Source: Eubacteriales bacterium
GTDB lineage: Bacteria > Bacillota > Clostridia > Oscillospirales > Oscillospiraceae
NCBI GenBank assembly: GCA_030539285.1
Contig: JAUNSH010000019.1
Location: 1 to 47,272, forward strand
Direction: 5' to 3'
DNA: 47,272 nt
Positions within the stretch are counted from its first letter, which is position 1. Each line of letters begins with the position of its first letter. Shown here in pieces: positions 7,442-15,462 of the stretch. A program made the position numbers and the translations under genes. Below the pieces are notes generated by a model. It saw nothing but the letters and a program-made list of their open reading frames with translations, had not been told where the DNA came from and made no database searches.

Positions 7442-8188
7442 TCATACCTCCTTGTGTTTCAGCACTTGCCACGCCAGGACTACGAACAGCGCACCGAAAG
7501 CGGCGGTGAGAATCAGCAGCCAGACGGGATAGGGCGTGGGATAATAGCGGACAATCCGGGTTTCCCTGTTCCAGTCCATGCGGATGGTGCTCAAGGGAAT
7601 GTAGTAGCCCCAGGGCATAAAGTAGCTGACCAGGCTCGGCATGAAGGCGGCAAACAGCCCTGAAAGGCTTCCCACCATGCCTGCTGCCAGGGTAGGCACC
7701 TGATTGTCAAAGCGGATGCTGAGCGACAGCCAGAGGAAAAACAGCATGGTATTCACGGCAAAGGTGCTGATTGCCAACCACCAGAATTGCCTCCAGTCAA
7801 GCGGTTCTGTAAACCCCAAATGCTTTCCCAGCGCCGGAATGCCCGCACTTTCGATGATGCTGATCAGCAGAATTTGCAGCAGGGCAATCGCTGTTTTTCC
7901 CAAAAACAGCTCCCCACGGCTTTGCAGGGTCAGCAGCATTCGGCAGCTATTTCCCTTACTTTCCAAATCCCACAGGCGGCTGGCAAGCACCGCCGTGCCA
8001 AGGGGCATAACCACCGTATTCATCACCGGCACGGCGTAAAACAGCCCGGAATAGCCCTGTTCCAGCCGCCCCTCCCCGGTGCCGCCGGTCTGGGTGGCCC
8101 ACAGCAGGACGAACAGGGAAATGCTCACCGCCACGAATAGGTTGTGTCTTCGCCTGGCCTTTTTCAGTTCAGCATAGAGGGTTCTCAT
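7442..8188 (-). CDS. ABC-2 type permease, bacteriocin/drug exporter
   Basis: A 248-residue integral membrane protein with about six hydrophobic segments (FVAVSISLFVLLWATQ; AVPVMNTVVMPLGTAVL; AIALLQILLISIIESAG; WWLAISTFAVNTMLFFLWL; LSGLFAAFMPSLVSYF; WLLILTAAFGALFVVLAWQVL). Permeases of this kind pair with a BcrA/LanF-like ATPase to expel peptide antibiotics or lantibiotics. Its start overlaps the ATPase stop by four bases (ATGA at 8185-8188) and its own stop overlaps the next reading frame, so the three genes are translationally coupled. The transported molecule is unknown; no lantibiotic synthesis or sensor-kinase genes are nearby. Confidence 0.85.
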   Translation of the reverse strand: MRTLYAELKKARRRHNLFVAVSISLFVLLWATQTGGTGEGRLEQGYSGLFYAVPVMNTVVMPLGTAVLASRLWDLESKGNSCRMLLTLQSRGELFLGKTAIALLQILLISIIESAGIPALGKHLGFTEPLDWRQFWWLAISTFAVNTMLFFLWLSLSIRFDNQVPTLAAGMVGSLSGLFAAFMPSLVSYFMPWGYYIPLSTIRMDWNRETRIVRYYPTPYPVWLLILTAAFGALFVVLAWQVLKHKEV

Positions 8189-9087
8189 TTGGATTCCTCC
8201 CCCGTCAGGCTCAGGAAGATTTCTTCCAGCGATTTCGTATGACGGTTCAGCTCCACCACCCCGGCCTCAACAGACAATCGCCGCACCAACTCTGCCAGCA
8301 AATCCTCCCGCATAGCGGGAAGGTGGAAGACACCCGGTTCCCGGTCGGGCTTGGCAAGATTTCCAAGGATGGGCAGCGCCTTCTCCGGGCACAGCACGCG
8401 AAGGGAAATGTCCCCCTGACTGTGCTGCCGCAGGGCGGCGAGTTTCCCTTGAAACAGAAGCTGCCCGTGGTTGAGGATGCCCACCCAGTCCACCATCTGC
8501 TCCATCTCGCTGAGCAGGTGGCTGGAAATCAGCACCGTTGCGCCGCATCGATTGGGCATATCCCGGATGAGACTTCGCATCTGCTGGATGCCGGAGGGGT
8601 CAAGGCCGTTGGTAGGCTCGTCCAGAATTAGCAGCTTGGGATTTCCCAGCAGGGCCTGAGCGATGCCCAGCCGTTGGCGCATACCCAGAGAATATTGCTT
8701 CACCTGCCGCTTGCGGCTGTCTTTTAGCTCCACAATTTCCAGCACCCGGTCAATATCCTTCTTCGGCACGTTTTTCAGCTCCGCCGCGATTTGCAGGTTT
8801 TCCTCCCCAGTCAGGTGCCCGTAGCAGGAGGGCGATTCAATGAGGGAGCCGGTCTGCCGCAGAAGCTCCAGCCGGCTCCGTTCGTTCATCTGCTTTCCCA
8901 GAAGATGAATCTCACCGCCGCTGGGCTTCACCAGTCCCAGCAGCATTTTCATGGTGGTGGATTTTCCAGCACCATTGGGGCCGATAAAGCCATAGACACT
9001 GCCCTCCGGCACGGACAGGGATACCTGACTCACAACCGTACTTGTGCCGTACCGCTTGGTTAAATTTGTGGTTTCGACAATTTGCAT
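8185..9087 (-). CDS. ABC transporter ATP-binding protein, bacteriocin/drug exporter
   Basis: A 300-residue nucleotide-binding subunit that powers the two permeases. Motifs: Walker A GPNGAGKST, Q-loop region TGSLIESPSCYGHLT (the IESPS sequence is typical of LanF/BcrA-type ATPases), signature YSLGMRQRLGIAQ, Walker B LLILDEPTNGLD and the switch histidine in LISSHLLSEM. The C-terminal 80 residues form the extra domain common in this subfamily, ending RHTKSLEEIFLSLTG. Start ATG 9087 has AAAGGAGC eight bases upstream. It is the first gene of a three-gene operon and is preceded by a perfect palindrome likely to be an operator. Confidence 0.92.
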   Translation of the reverse strand: MQIVETTNLTKRYGTSTVVSQVSLSVPEGSVYGFIGPNGAGKSTTMKMLLGLVKPSGGEIHLLGKQMNERSRLELLRQTGSLIESPSCYGHLTGEENLQIAAELKNVPKKDIDRVLEIVELKDSRKRQVKQYSLGMRQRLGIAQALLGNPKLLILDEPTNGLDPSGIQQMRSLIRDMPNRCGATVLISSHLLSEMEQMVDWVGILNHGQLLFQGKLAALRQHSQGDISLRVLCPEKALPILGNLAKPDREPGVFHLPAMREDLLAELVRRLSVEAGVVELNRHTKSLEEIFLSLTGEESK

Positions 9088-9135
9088 AGGTTTGCTCCTT
9101 TCCTTGTGCTGGAAACAGCATATATCCGTAACCTT

Positions 9136-9150
9136 ATGACAGCCTGTCAT
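9136..9150. promoter_or_regulatory. Perfect palindromic operator before the ABC operon
   Basis: ATGACAG-C-CTGTCAT, a 15-base perfect palindrome, lies 49 bases upstream of the ATPase start. On the minus strand its ATGACA could serve as a -35 box with GATATA 18 bases downstream, so a bound repressor would block the promoter. No matching regulator gene is adjacent. Confidence 0.5.
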
Positions 9151-9233
9151 CTCCCTTAAATTTGCCTTAATTTACCGGGTGAAATCTGGAAAAAGCATCT
9201 TCTGCCCGGTATAATGGGCGCAAAGGAAGGTGA

Positions 9234-9355
9234 AGCTATCTGGATTCCACGGCGGAGATCGCAAAACGATTCGGTTTTTCCGAAAACAAGGTTAGTTCCA
9301 TGCTGCACAGAACCCGTGGCAAGCTGGAAAAGTATTTGATACAGGAGGGCATCTG
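9234..9355 (+). pseudogene. ECF sigma factor relic (C-terminal fragment)
   Basis: Only the last 40 codons of an RNA polymerase ECF-type sigma factor remain: SYLDSTAEIAKRFGFSENKV, then SSMLHRTRGKLEKYLIQEGI and a stop. This is the region-4 helix-turn-helix and aligns with the C-terminus of the intact sigma factor at 28748-29302 (VDTIAEIAARYGISESAV). A TGA at 9231 and unrelated sequence precede it, so regions 2 and 3 are lost. Its stop overlaps the next ATG (9356) in the same way as in the intact pair, which confirms it was once a sigma/anti-sigma operon. Confidence 0.75.
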
Positions 9356-10888
9356 ATGAAGAGTGCAATGCAATTATTGGAAGCGGTTGGGCAGATTCAG
9401 GACGATTATATTACGCTCACCTCAAATCCGAATTTCTCAATTTATCATATGCTTCAAATCCAAGAATATCAATATGTTCTTGGAAAGACGTATTCCGGCA
9501 GATACAAGAGCTCAATTTGTTATTGCAATTATGTGTGAAATTCTGGAAGAAAATGCCTGAGAAAGTGCGCACAATTCTCAGTGAGCAGTACAAAATATCA
9601 GGCCTGCGCGGATTTCTTCGCCTTCGAAGAAGAATATACGCAGAATATGGAAGCAATGATGAATAATGGCACGCTTCCTGATGGCTTTTTTGAGGATAAC
9701 ACTTACGGAAAGGCTATGGACGCAAAGACTGCAGAGCTGGCACAAAAGTATGGCCTAAAGCTTGAAGGTGAGACACTAGACTTCCGTACCACCAAAAATA
9801 TGTGTGATGCGCTTGGAATTGAACGGTTTGTCAAGGAGTCTGAGGAGATTCACGCCAGAGTCTCCGGCGGAAGCTGCTATGATGCCGGCAACTTCTACTT
9901 GTATTTCGACTTTGATTTCCCGGAAGAACGGAACTATGAGGTGTTGAGCACATATGGATATCTCCGCTGGAACCGGGCAGACTGCTTCAGTAAGGATTAT
10001 GTTGCTTTGGTGGTTACGGGTGACTGGATCGAGCGGAACTATACGACCGCTTCGGGCAGTGAAGTGCTGATCCTTCAATCTCCCACGCAGGAGAACGGAT
10101 ATATCCTGTGCGACAGAGGAGATGCCTTGATGAGCCTGAGCTTGAGTGTGAATATCGAGATTCTCAGTGAGGATAAAGGTGTTGTTACAGCAGAATATCA
10201 ACATATGACTGACAGACAGATTGAGTTGGTAGCGGATGCCATTGATTTTGCTGTTCAGCCCAGAATCCCCACTCAGGCAGATGTGGAAAACCAGGCAGCT
10301 ATTTCTCAGTCTGCAACCCAGAATGGCTGGATAATCCGTCTAAAGTCTGCGGAGACGGACGGCTATGTGGCCAGAGTAACTGTGGGTGTTGCAGCCCCGG
10401 AGGGCACGGTGATTCCAACGGAAGGCAACATTATTTTTGCCAACAATGGAGCGGAGTTGATTCCTGCGGAAGGTGAACTCGATGGAGGCGGAGGAACCAT
10501 AGAACGCCTTGAGGATGGTGACGGTCTGGATAATACCTTTGATCTGCTTTTGGTGCGCGATTGTACAAGGAAGGATGGCGCAGCACCCTATGCGGATGGG
10601 ACTGTCTGGAATCTTCAACTGGTAGATATTACCTACTCCTGGTGGGATGCTGCAAATACCCGCCTTGTTGATGACATTCTAGTGGAGGGTGAATGGCTTA
10701 TCCCCATCAGATTCGATGAATCCAACGGCAATTACCGTGAGATCGAATTGTTGGATCACCCGATTACAGCCAAATACTGTGCAGGCTACAGGATGGACGG
10801 AAATGATATCCATAATTGCAACATTGATCTGGACCAGTCAGATTATGTTCTCCTGACTGATGACACGAAACTGCTGGTTCCTGTTTGA
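9356..10888 (+). pseudogene. Decayed anti-sigma factor-like gene
   Basis: The start (MKSAMQLLEAVGQIQDDYI) resembles the cytoplasmic N-terminus of the intact anti-sigma-like protein at 29299, but the frame is soon lost (stop near 9536). The expected transmembrane helix is missing. Homology resumes in another frame at about 9581 (TKYQACADFFAFEEEY) and runs without interruption to TGA 10888. Across it there are many matches to the intact copy, such as LDFRTTKNMCDALGIERFV, NYTTASGSEVLIL and DYVLLTDDTKLLVPV. The 435-codon remainder begins only at a GTG without a good ribosome site, so it is probably not made as a membrane sensor. A short foreign-looking insert (ending RAQFVIAIMCEILEENA) occupies the gap. 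Confidence 0.7.
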
Positions 10889-10904
10889 TTTACAACCTTA
10901 ATGC

Positions 10905-10941
10905 AAAAACAGCGAGCCTGTGGTTTTCCGCAGGCTCACTG
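10905..10941 (-). terminator. Terminator of the kinase/hydrolase transcript
   Basis: CAGTGAGCCTGCGG, AAAA, CCACAGGCTCGCTG and then TTTTT on the minus strand, just past the kinase stop. It also faces the end of the anti-sigma relic. Confidence 0.8.
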
Positions 10942-10962
10942 TGATTTGTAGGGAAACAGGGG

Positions 10963-11853
10963 TCAGAACCGGGTATGGAGCATTTCCTCCCGGGTGGGGA
11001 TGGAGGGGGAAGCGCCCTTTCGGCTGACGGAGATGGCGGCGGCAGCGGTGGCCTCCTCCAGCGCCTGTGCCACAGGCTCCCCGGCGGCTATCCCTGCCAG
11101 GAAGAAGCCAGTGAAGGTATCTCCGGCGGCGGTAGTGTCCACGGCTTTTACCTTTTTGGCGGCAACAGCCAGTCGTTCCCTGCTGTCCTGATAGACACAG
11201 CCACGGGAGCCGAGGGTCAGCACCACGCGGCTATCTGGATACTTCTGCAGGATCCGCTCGGGGTATTCCTCCTCCGGCACCTCCTCACCGCAGAGGTCCC
11301 TAGCTTCCACCTCGTTCAGCAGGAACCAGCTGACGCGGGACAGGGGCATTTTCAGCAGTTCAGGGGTCATGGGGGAGGGGTTGAAGGCGATGACCATTCC
11401 CTTCTTCCCGGCGGCTTCCATCAGATAATCCAGCTGGCTGATCTCATTTTGCAGCACAAGCATATCGCCGGGAGAGAACCGAGCCAGCGTCTCGTCGATC
11501 TGTGCCCGGGTGATCTCCTGGTTGGCACCGCCAAAGAGCAGAATGCAGTTCTGCCCCTCGGTATTGACCTGAATGATGGCGTGGCCGGTGGGGCAGGGGA
11601 GACGGCGCACCAGCGTGCAGTCCACGCCGCTGGCTTCCAGCGCGTCCACCAGCATCCCGCCGTCCGCCTGACCCACAGCGCCGGCGTGGTACACCTCCGC
11701 ACCGGCCCGGGCCAGGGCGATGGACTGGTTCAGCCCCTTGCCGCCGCAGAAGGTATTCAGTTCCTCGGCGGCCATGGTTTCACCGGGACGGATAAAATGA
11801 GGCACCTGATAGACCCGGTCCAGATTCAGAGAACCAAAGCAGAGAATTTTCAT
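10963..11853 (-). CDS. PfkB-family sugar kinase, ribokinase-like
   Basis: A 296-residue cytosolic kinase that should phosphorylate a sugar, probably ribose or a related pentose, with ATP. The N-terminal PfkB signature is present (FCGGKGLNQSIALARAGA) and the C-terminal signature holds the catalytic base (DTTAAGDTFTGFFLAG, Asp of AAGD). Length fits ribokinase (about 300). ATG 11853 is supported by AAAGGAGCG upstream; a longer reading runs into the preceding gene. It lies 13 bases after the ADP-ribosylglycohydrolase stop and shares its LacI-controlled promoter. This context suggests it phosphorylates the sugar released by that hydrolase. The exact sugar cannot be read from sequence. Confidence 0.88.
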   Translation of the reverse strand: MKILCFGSLNLDRVYQVPHFIRPGETMAAEELNTFCGGKGLNQSIALARAGAEVYHAGAVGQADGGMLVDALEASGVDCTLVRRLPCPTGHAIIQVNTEGQNCILLFGGANQEITRAQIDETLARFSPGDMLVLQNEISQLDYLMEAAGKKGMVIAFNPSPMTPELLKMPLSRVSWFLLNEVEARDLCGEEVPEEEYPERILQKYPDSRVVLTLGSRGCVYQDSRERLAVAAKKVKAVDTTAAGDTFTGFFLAGIAAGEPVAQALEEATAAAAISVSRKGASPSIPTREEMLHTRF

Positions 11854-11866
11854 ATCCGACGCTCCT

Positions 11867-13969
11867 TTACAGATCCTGATAGGTGAAGTTGCCGAAAGCC
11901 GTACGGCCGGTCTCACGGGCGCCGCAGCCGAACATACCGTGGTCAAAGCTGCTGTCCTCAGCTTCCAGAACCGTCTGACCGTCGATCGTCAGCGTGATAT
12001 GGCTGCCGTCGCAGCGCACTTCCATATCATAGGCGGTGTCCAGCGCCCAGTCAAAGCTGCATTCCGCCAGCGTGGTGAAGCCAAAGTCATTTTTGAGGAT
12101 AACGGCTTTTCCCTTTTTGTCGAATCCCGCGGCGTAGCCCCGCTGGGCACCCTGCGCCCGGGCCACCAGCAGGTGGGACCCTCCGTTTTCGGGGGTCACG
12201 GAGGTGCGGAAGCGGTAATTTTTTCCGTAATAGCTGCCGGTATAGGCGAAGGCCTGCCCCATACGCATCAGCTTCAGCTTTCCGTCCTCCAGACTCCAGG
12301 CACCGTGGTCGGTGGAGAAGGGGGTGATGGAGGCAAAATTCTTTTTCTGCTTGCGAAGGTCAATGGTGTAGGCACTCTTTCCGGTAATGGAGAACTGGTC
12401 CAGATAGACCATGCCCAGGGTTTTCATGGAAGCGGGGGAGTAGGATTCCAGCACGATGCCCACTTCATCCACCTGATCGCCGTGGGTATCGGGAATGGTG
12501 AATGTCACATCGATCCACTGCCCCTGCACCAGTTTGACATATCCCTGCAAACGCTCCTTCTTGTCGCTGCACGTGCGCACATAAGGTGCTGCGCCCGGGG
12601 TCTCGTTTCCATTCCACTGATCCAGATACAGCTTCATGGAGACGGTCTGGCCGGGATAGGCCGTAGGAGTGAACACGGGGCTGTAGCGCTCGTCGGAGAA
12701 ATCCTCCCTGGTGTAGAAAGGCTTGTAGTAGACCTTGCAGTTTTCCCCTCTGGACATCCGGTCCACCAGGATCTCCAGCGAGCCGGTACCGGCATAGGCG
12801 TGCTTCGTGCTGTGCCGCGCCCGACAGCGGAAGGGATCTGACAGGCGGATATTGTGGGTGCTGCCCGGCAGTTCAAAATCAAAATAGACCTCACCGGGGC
12901 GATAGGCCTGCCTGAGGGCGGCAGGCGCTTCCTCTCCGGCGATACGGTAGCCCAGCAGGGCCGTCTCCCGGCAGAAGGAGGGAATATCCAAAATGTTCAG
13001 GTATCCGGAGATGCCGGAGCAGACGATGCCGTCGTTGATGGGGTCCAGATACCTGCGGGGAATCCCATCGATGCCGCAGGCTACACCCAGGATGGTGCCC
13101 ACGTTGCCGGCGTTGCAGTCAGTGTCCCAGCCTGCCATGGTAGCGATCTCGATGGTGCGGTCAAAGCGGCCGCCGCCGTAGAGCATCGCCATCACGCATA
13201 CGCCGGCGTTGGGGATGATGTGGCATACGCCGGGATATTTGTCGTAGCCCCAGTCGCGGAAGAGCATTTCCATGCAGTCCCGCCAGTCCTCCGGATGGGC
13301 GGCGTGGAAAGCCCGCACCGCTTCCACCACGCTACGGTAGGTGCATATGGCGGGGATCTGCGCAAGGCCCGCGTCCAGAATGGCGTCGATGTCGCGGGTT
13401 TCAAAGGCCTTGGCAATGGCCGCGCACAGGAACCGGGCGCCGTAAACACCGTTTCCGTCATGGGAAACGCTGGCGGCGGCCTCACCGTAGTCGGCAGCTC
13501 TGTGCGGTTCGCAGGGGTTCACCAGTCCCCAGGTGTCGATGAAAATCTGACCGCCGATCTGCTCGGCAATGGTCTTACCGTTCTGCTGGATGGAGCCGGA
13601 CTGGGGCGCGGGAATGCCGTTTTTCAGATTCAAATAAGCGGTATGCTCGGTGCTGATGCCGTAGCCGCCCCACCAGAACATACCCACGCCTTCCCGGGCG
13701 TAATTGAGCCAGGCCCGGGCCACGTCCTGCGGCTGAAGCGGACGATCCACAGCGTCATCGATCAGCGCGCGCAGGAAGAACACAGGGCCGTTGGCATCAT
13801 CGTCAGCGGCAAAATTTTTGAATTCCTTCACATAACCGGTAATGTCACCGTAAGTGTCCCGAATACGCTGGTAGGTCCAGATGGTGGGTTCCACCGGAGC
13901 GCCCAGCCGGATACCGGCGTTCATGCCCAGAAAGCCGGCGTAAACTTTTTCCAGATATTGATTGACCAT
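11867..13969 (-). CDS. ADP-ribosylglycohydrolase-fold enzyme with C-terminal beta-rich extension
   Basis: This 700-residue protein begins with an ARH/DraG-type all-helical domain (about residues 1-350). It shows GFLGMNAGIRLGAPVEPT at the N-terminus, an acidic DDDANG segment and a second metal-binding motif GWDTDCNAGNVGT, the positions that bind the two Mg ions cleaving N- or O-ribosyl bonds. The remaining 350 residues look like two beta-sandwich modules (for example DFELPGSTHNIRLSDPFR and the concanavalin-like FDWALDTAYDMEVRCDGSH segment), suggesting carbohydrate binding. No signal peptide, so it should be cytoplasmic. It is more than twice the length of a plain ARH. Promoter and LacI operator lie directly upstream and the PfkB kinase follows. 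True ADP-ribose specificity is not certain; members act on other ribosides. Confidence 0.85.
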   Translation of the reverse strand: MVNQYLEKVYAGFLGMNAGIRLGAPVEPTIWTYQRIRDTYGDITGYVKEFKNFAADDDANGPVFFLRALIDDAVDRPLQPQDVARAWLNYAREGVGMFWWGGYGISTEHTAYLNLKNGIPAPQSGSIQQNGKTIAEQIGGQIFIDTWGLVNPCEPHRAADYGEAAASVSHDGNGVYGARFLCAAIAKAFETRDIDAILDAGLAQIPAICTYRSVVEAVRAFHAAHPEDWRDCMEMLFRDWGYDKYPGVCHIIPNAGVCVMAMLYGGGRFDRTIEIATMAGWDTDCNAGNVGTILGVACGIDGIPRRYLDPINDGIVCSGISGYLNILDIPSFCRETALLGYRIAGEEAPAALRQAYRPGEVYFDFELPGSTHNIRLSDPFRCRARHSTKHAYAGTGSLEILVDRMSRGENCKVYYKPFYTREDFSDERYSPVFTPTAYPGQTVSMKLYLDQWNGNETPGAAPYVRTCSDKKERLQGYVKLVQGQWIDVTFTIPDTHGDQVDEVGIVLESYSPASMKTLGMVYLDQFSITGKSAYTIDLRKQKKNFASITPFSTDHGAWSLEDGKLKLMRMGQAFAYTGSYYGKNYRFRTSVTPENGGSHLLVARAQGAQRGYAAGFDKKGKAVILKNDFGFTTLAECSFDWALDTAYDMEVRCDGSHITLTIDGQTVLEAEDSSFDHGMFGCGARETGRTAFGNFTYQDL

Positions 13970-14009
13970 ACTGTGGTATCCCCTTTATATTGTTTTTTTA
14001 GCGTGAAAG

Positions 14010-14023
14010 AGTAACCGGTTACT
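14010..14023. promoter_or_regulatory. LacI-type operator O1
   Basis: AGTAACCGGTTACT is a perfect 14-base palindrome with the central CG typical of LacI-family sites. It starts 2 bases downstream of the -10 box of the minus-strand promoter. It matches 13 of 14 bases of the site at 15426-15439. Confidence 0.8.
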
Positions 14024-14025
14024 TA

Positions 14026-14054
14026 ATTATAGACGAAGTTTTTTGAGAATGCAA
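14026..14054 (-). promoter_or_regulatory. Promoter of the hydrolase/kinase operon
   Basis: On the minus strand TTGCAT (14049-14054), 17 bases, and TATAAT (14026-14031). The operator follows at once. Confidence 0.75.
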
Positions 14055-14204
14055 GAGGAATTTTCTTTTTTTGAAAAAACTGTTGCGCAGGCAGAATAAG
14101 CGTGCTAATATAATGAAAAGGCCGGAAATGCGCCGCATGACCGGAGGAATACAGACTTTGCACCCGATATTTCAAGCTGGGACAGCGGATAGGATGGATG
14201 CGCA

Positions 14205-15224
14205 TTGGAAAATAATCGGAAATACAGCATAGCGGAAATCGCGGAAATCTGCAACGTATCGAAAGCAACCGTTTCGCGGGTGATCAACGACAATCCCCGG
14301 GGGGTGGGGGAGGAGACCCGCCGCAGAGTTCTGGAGACCATCCGGGAATTGAACTACCGACCCAACGCGCTGGCGCGCAGTGTGGCTACCGCCCGCTCCG
14401 GCATGGTGGGGCTGATCGTGCCGGACGTTTCCAATTTTTTCTACCCCAAAGTGATCCGCGGTGTTATGGATTATATGGATACCAAGGGCTACTCTGTGAT
14501 CGTAGGGAACTCCGATTACAATCCGGAGCAGGAAGCAAAGCAGCTGCTGAATCTGATCGATAAACGGGTGGACGGCATCATTCTCTGTTCCGGCGCGTCC
14601 AATAAAAAGTTTCTGACGGAGTTCCGGAAATATCATGTGCCGATTGGACTGATGGGGCGTTCTTTCGATATGGCCCTGAGTGACGTGAGTATTTCCGGCG
14701 ACAATGTGAAGGGTGCTTTTAAGTCGGCGGATTATCTCATTCGTGCGGGATACCGGCGGATTGCCTTTGTAGAGGGAAATTTCGCCACTTCCGGTGGGAC
14801 TCAGCGGCTGGAGGGCTACCGTCAGGCCATGGCGGCAGCCGGGATCCAGGTGGATCCGAAGCTTCTGATGGAAGGGGATTATACCATTGCGTATGGCCGG
14901 GAAGCAGCAAAGGAGATCCTGCGGAAGAAGGAACGGGTCGAGGCAATCATGACCGGCAGCGATCTGGTGGCCATTGGGGTCGTGGCCCAGCTCCAGGCAT
15001 CCGGTCTGCGGATCCCGGAGGACATCGAGGTGATCGGCTACGATAATATCGAGCTGGCAAGCGTGTTCCAGCCGCCCTTGTCGACCATTTCCAAGCCGCA
15101 CTATGATATGGCGCAGCACATTGCTAAGCAGTTGATCTGCGTCATCGAAGGAGCGCGTGTCCAGCTTCCTCACATGACAGTGGAACCGGAACTGGTACTG
15201 CGGGAGACCACGAGAAAAAGATAG
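14205..15224 (+). CDS. LacI-family transcriptional regulator
   Basis: A 339-residue repressor. The N-terminal helix-turn-helix reads SIAEIAEICNVSKATVSRVI and is followed by the hinge helix NYRPNALARSVAT, which inserts in the minor groove of the operator. The rest is a periplasmic-binding-protein-like effector domain (MVGLIVPDVSNFFYPKVIRG, VDGIILC, RRIAFVEG, IEVIGYDN) for a small sugar-like inducer. Start is TTG 14205 with an AGGATGG-like site upstream. It is transcribed divergently from the hydrolase/kinase operon and lies just before the ABC operon. Both carry the same palindrome, so it very likely represses both arms. A terminator follows it. Confidence 0.93.
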   Translation: MENNRKYSIAEIAEICNVSKATVSRVINDNPRGVGEETRRRVLETIRELNYRPNALARSVATARSGMVGLIVPDVSNFFYPKVIRGVMDYMDTKGYSVIVGNSDYNPEQEAKQLLNLIDKRVDGIILCSGASNKKFLTEFRKYHVPIGLMGRSFDMALSDVSISGDNVKGAFKSADYLIRAGYRRIAFVEGNFATSGGTQRLEGYRQAMAAAGIQVDPKLLMEGDYTIAYGREAAKEILRKKERVEAIMTGSDLVAIGVVAQLQASGLRIPEDIEVIGYDNIELASVFQPPLSTISKPHYDMAQHIAKQLICVIEGARVQLPHMTVEPELVLRETTRKR

Positions 15225-15233
15225 ATACGACGG

Positions 15234-15270
15234 AAAACCTGGGGGCTGTGATGGCAGACCCCGGGTTTTG
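15234..15270 (+). terminator. Terminator of the lacI-type gene
   Basis: AAAACCTGGGG and CCCCGGGTTTT pair across a 13-base loop, followed by TGTGTCTTTT. Confidence 0.65.
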
Positions 15271-15382
15271 TGTCTTTTCGGATAGGATTTTGAGATACCG
15301 ATTACGCAGAATAGGCGGAATTATTGGGAGACACATGGCGAAGTACATAAAAAATTGATGCAATTACTGTGGAAATAGCCAA

Positions 15383-15411
15383 TTGAAATCCCCAAAAAGC
15401 TGTATTATAAT
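15383..15411 (+). promoter_or_regulatory. Promoter of the ABC importer operon
   Basis: TTGAAA (15383-15388), 17 bases, consensus TATAAT (15406-15411). The LacI operator begins 15 bases further on, around or just after the predicted start of transcription. Confidence 0.8.
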
Positions 15412-15425
15412 GACACCAGAAAAAG

Positions 15426-15439
15426 AGAAACCGGTTACT
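15426..15439. promoter_or_regulatory. LacI-type operator O2
   Basis: AGAAACCGGTTACT differs from the perfect operator at 14010-14023 by one base. Its position downstream of the -10 box would block initiation or elongation. Confidence 0.75.
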
Positions 15440-15462
15440 TTCGAGAAAAGGAGCGTATGCAA

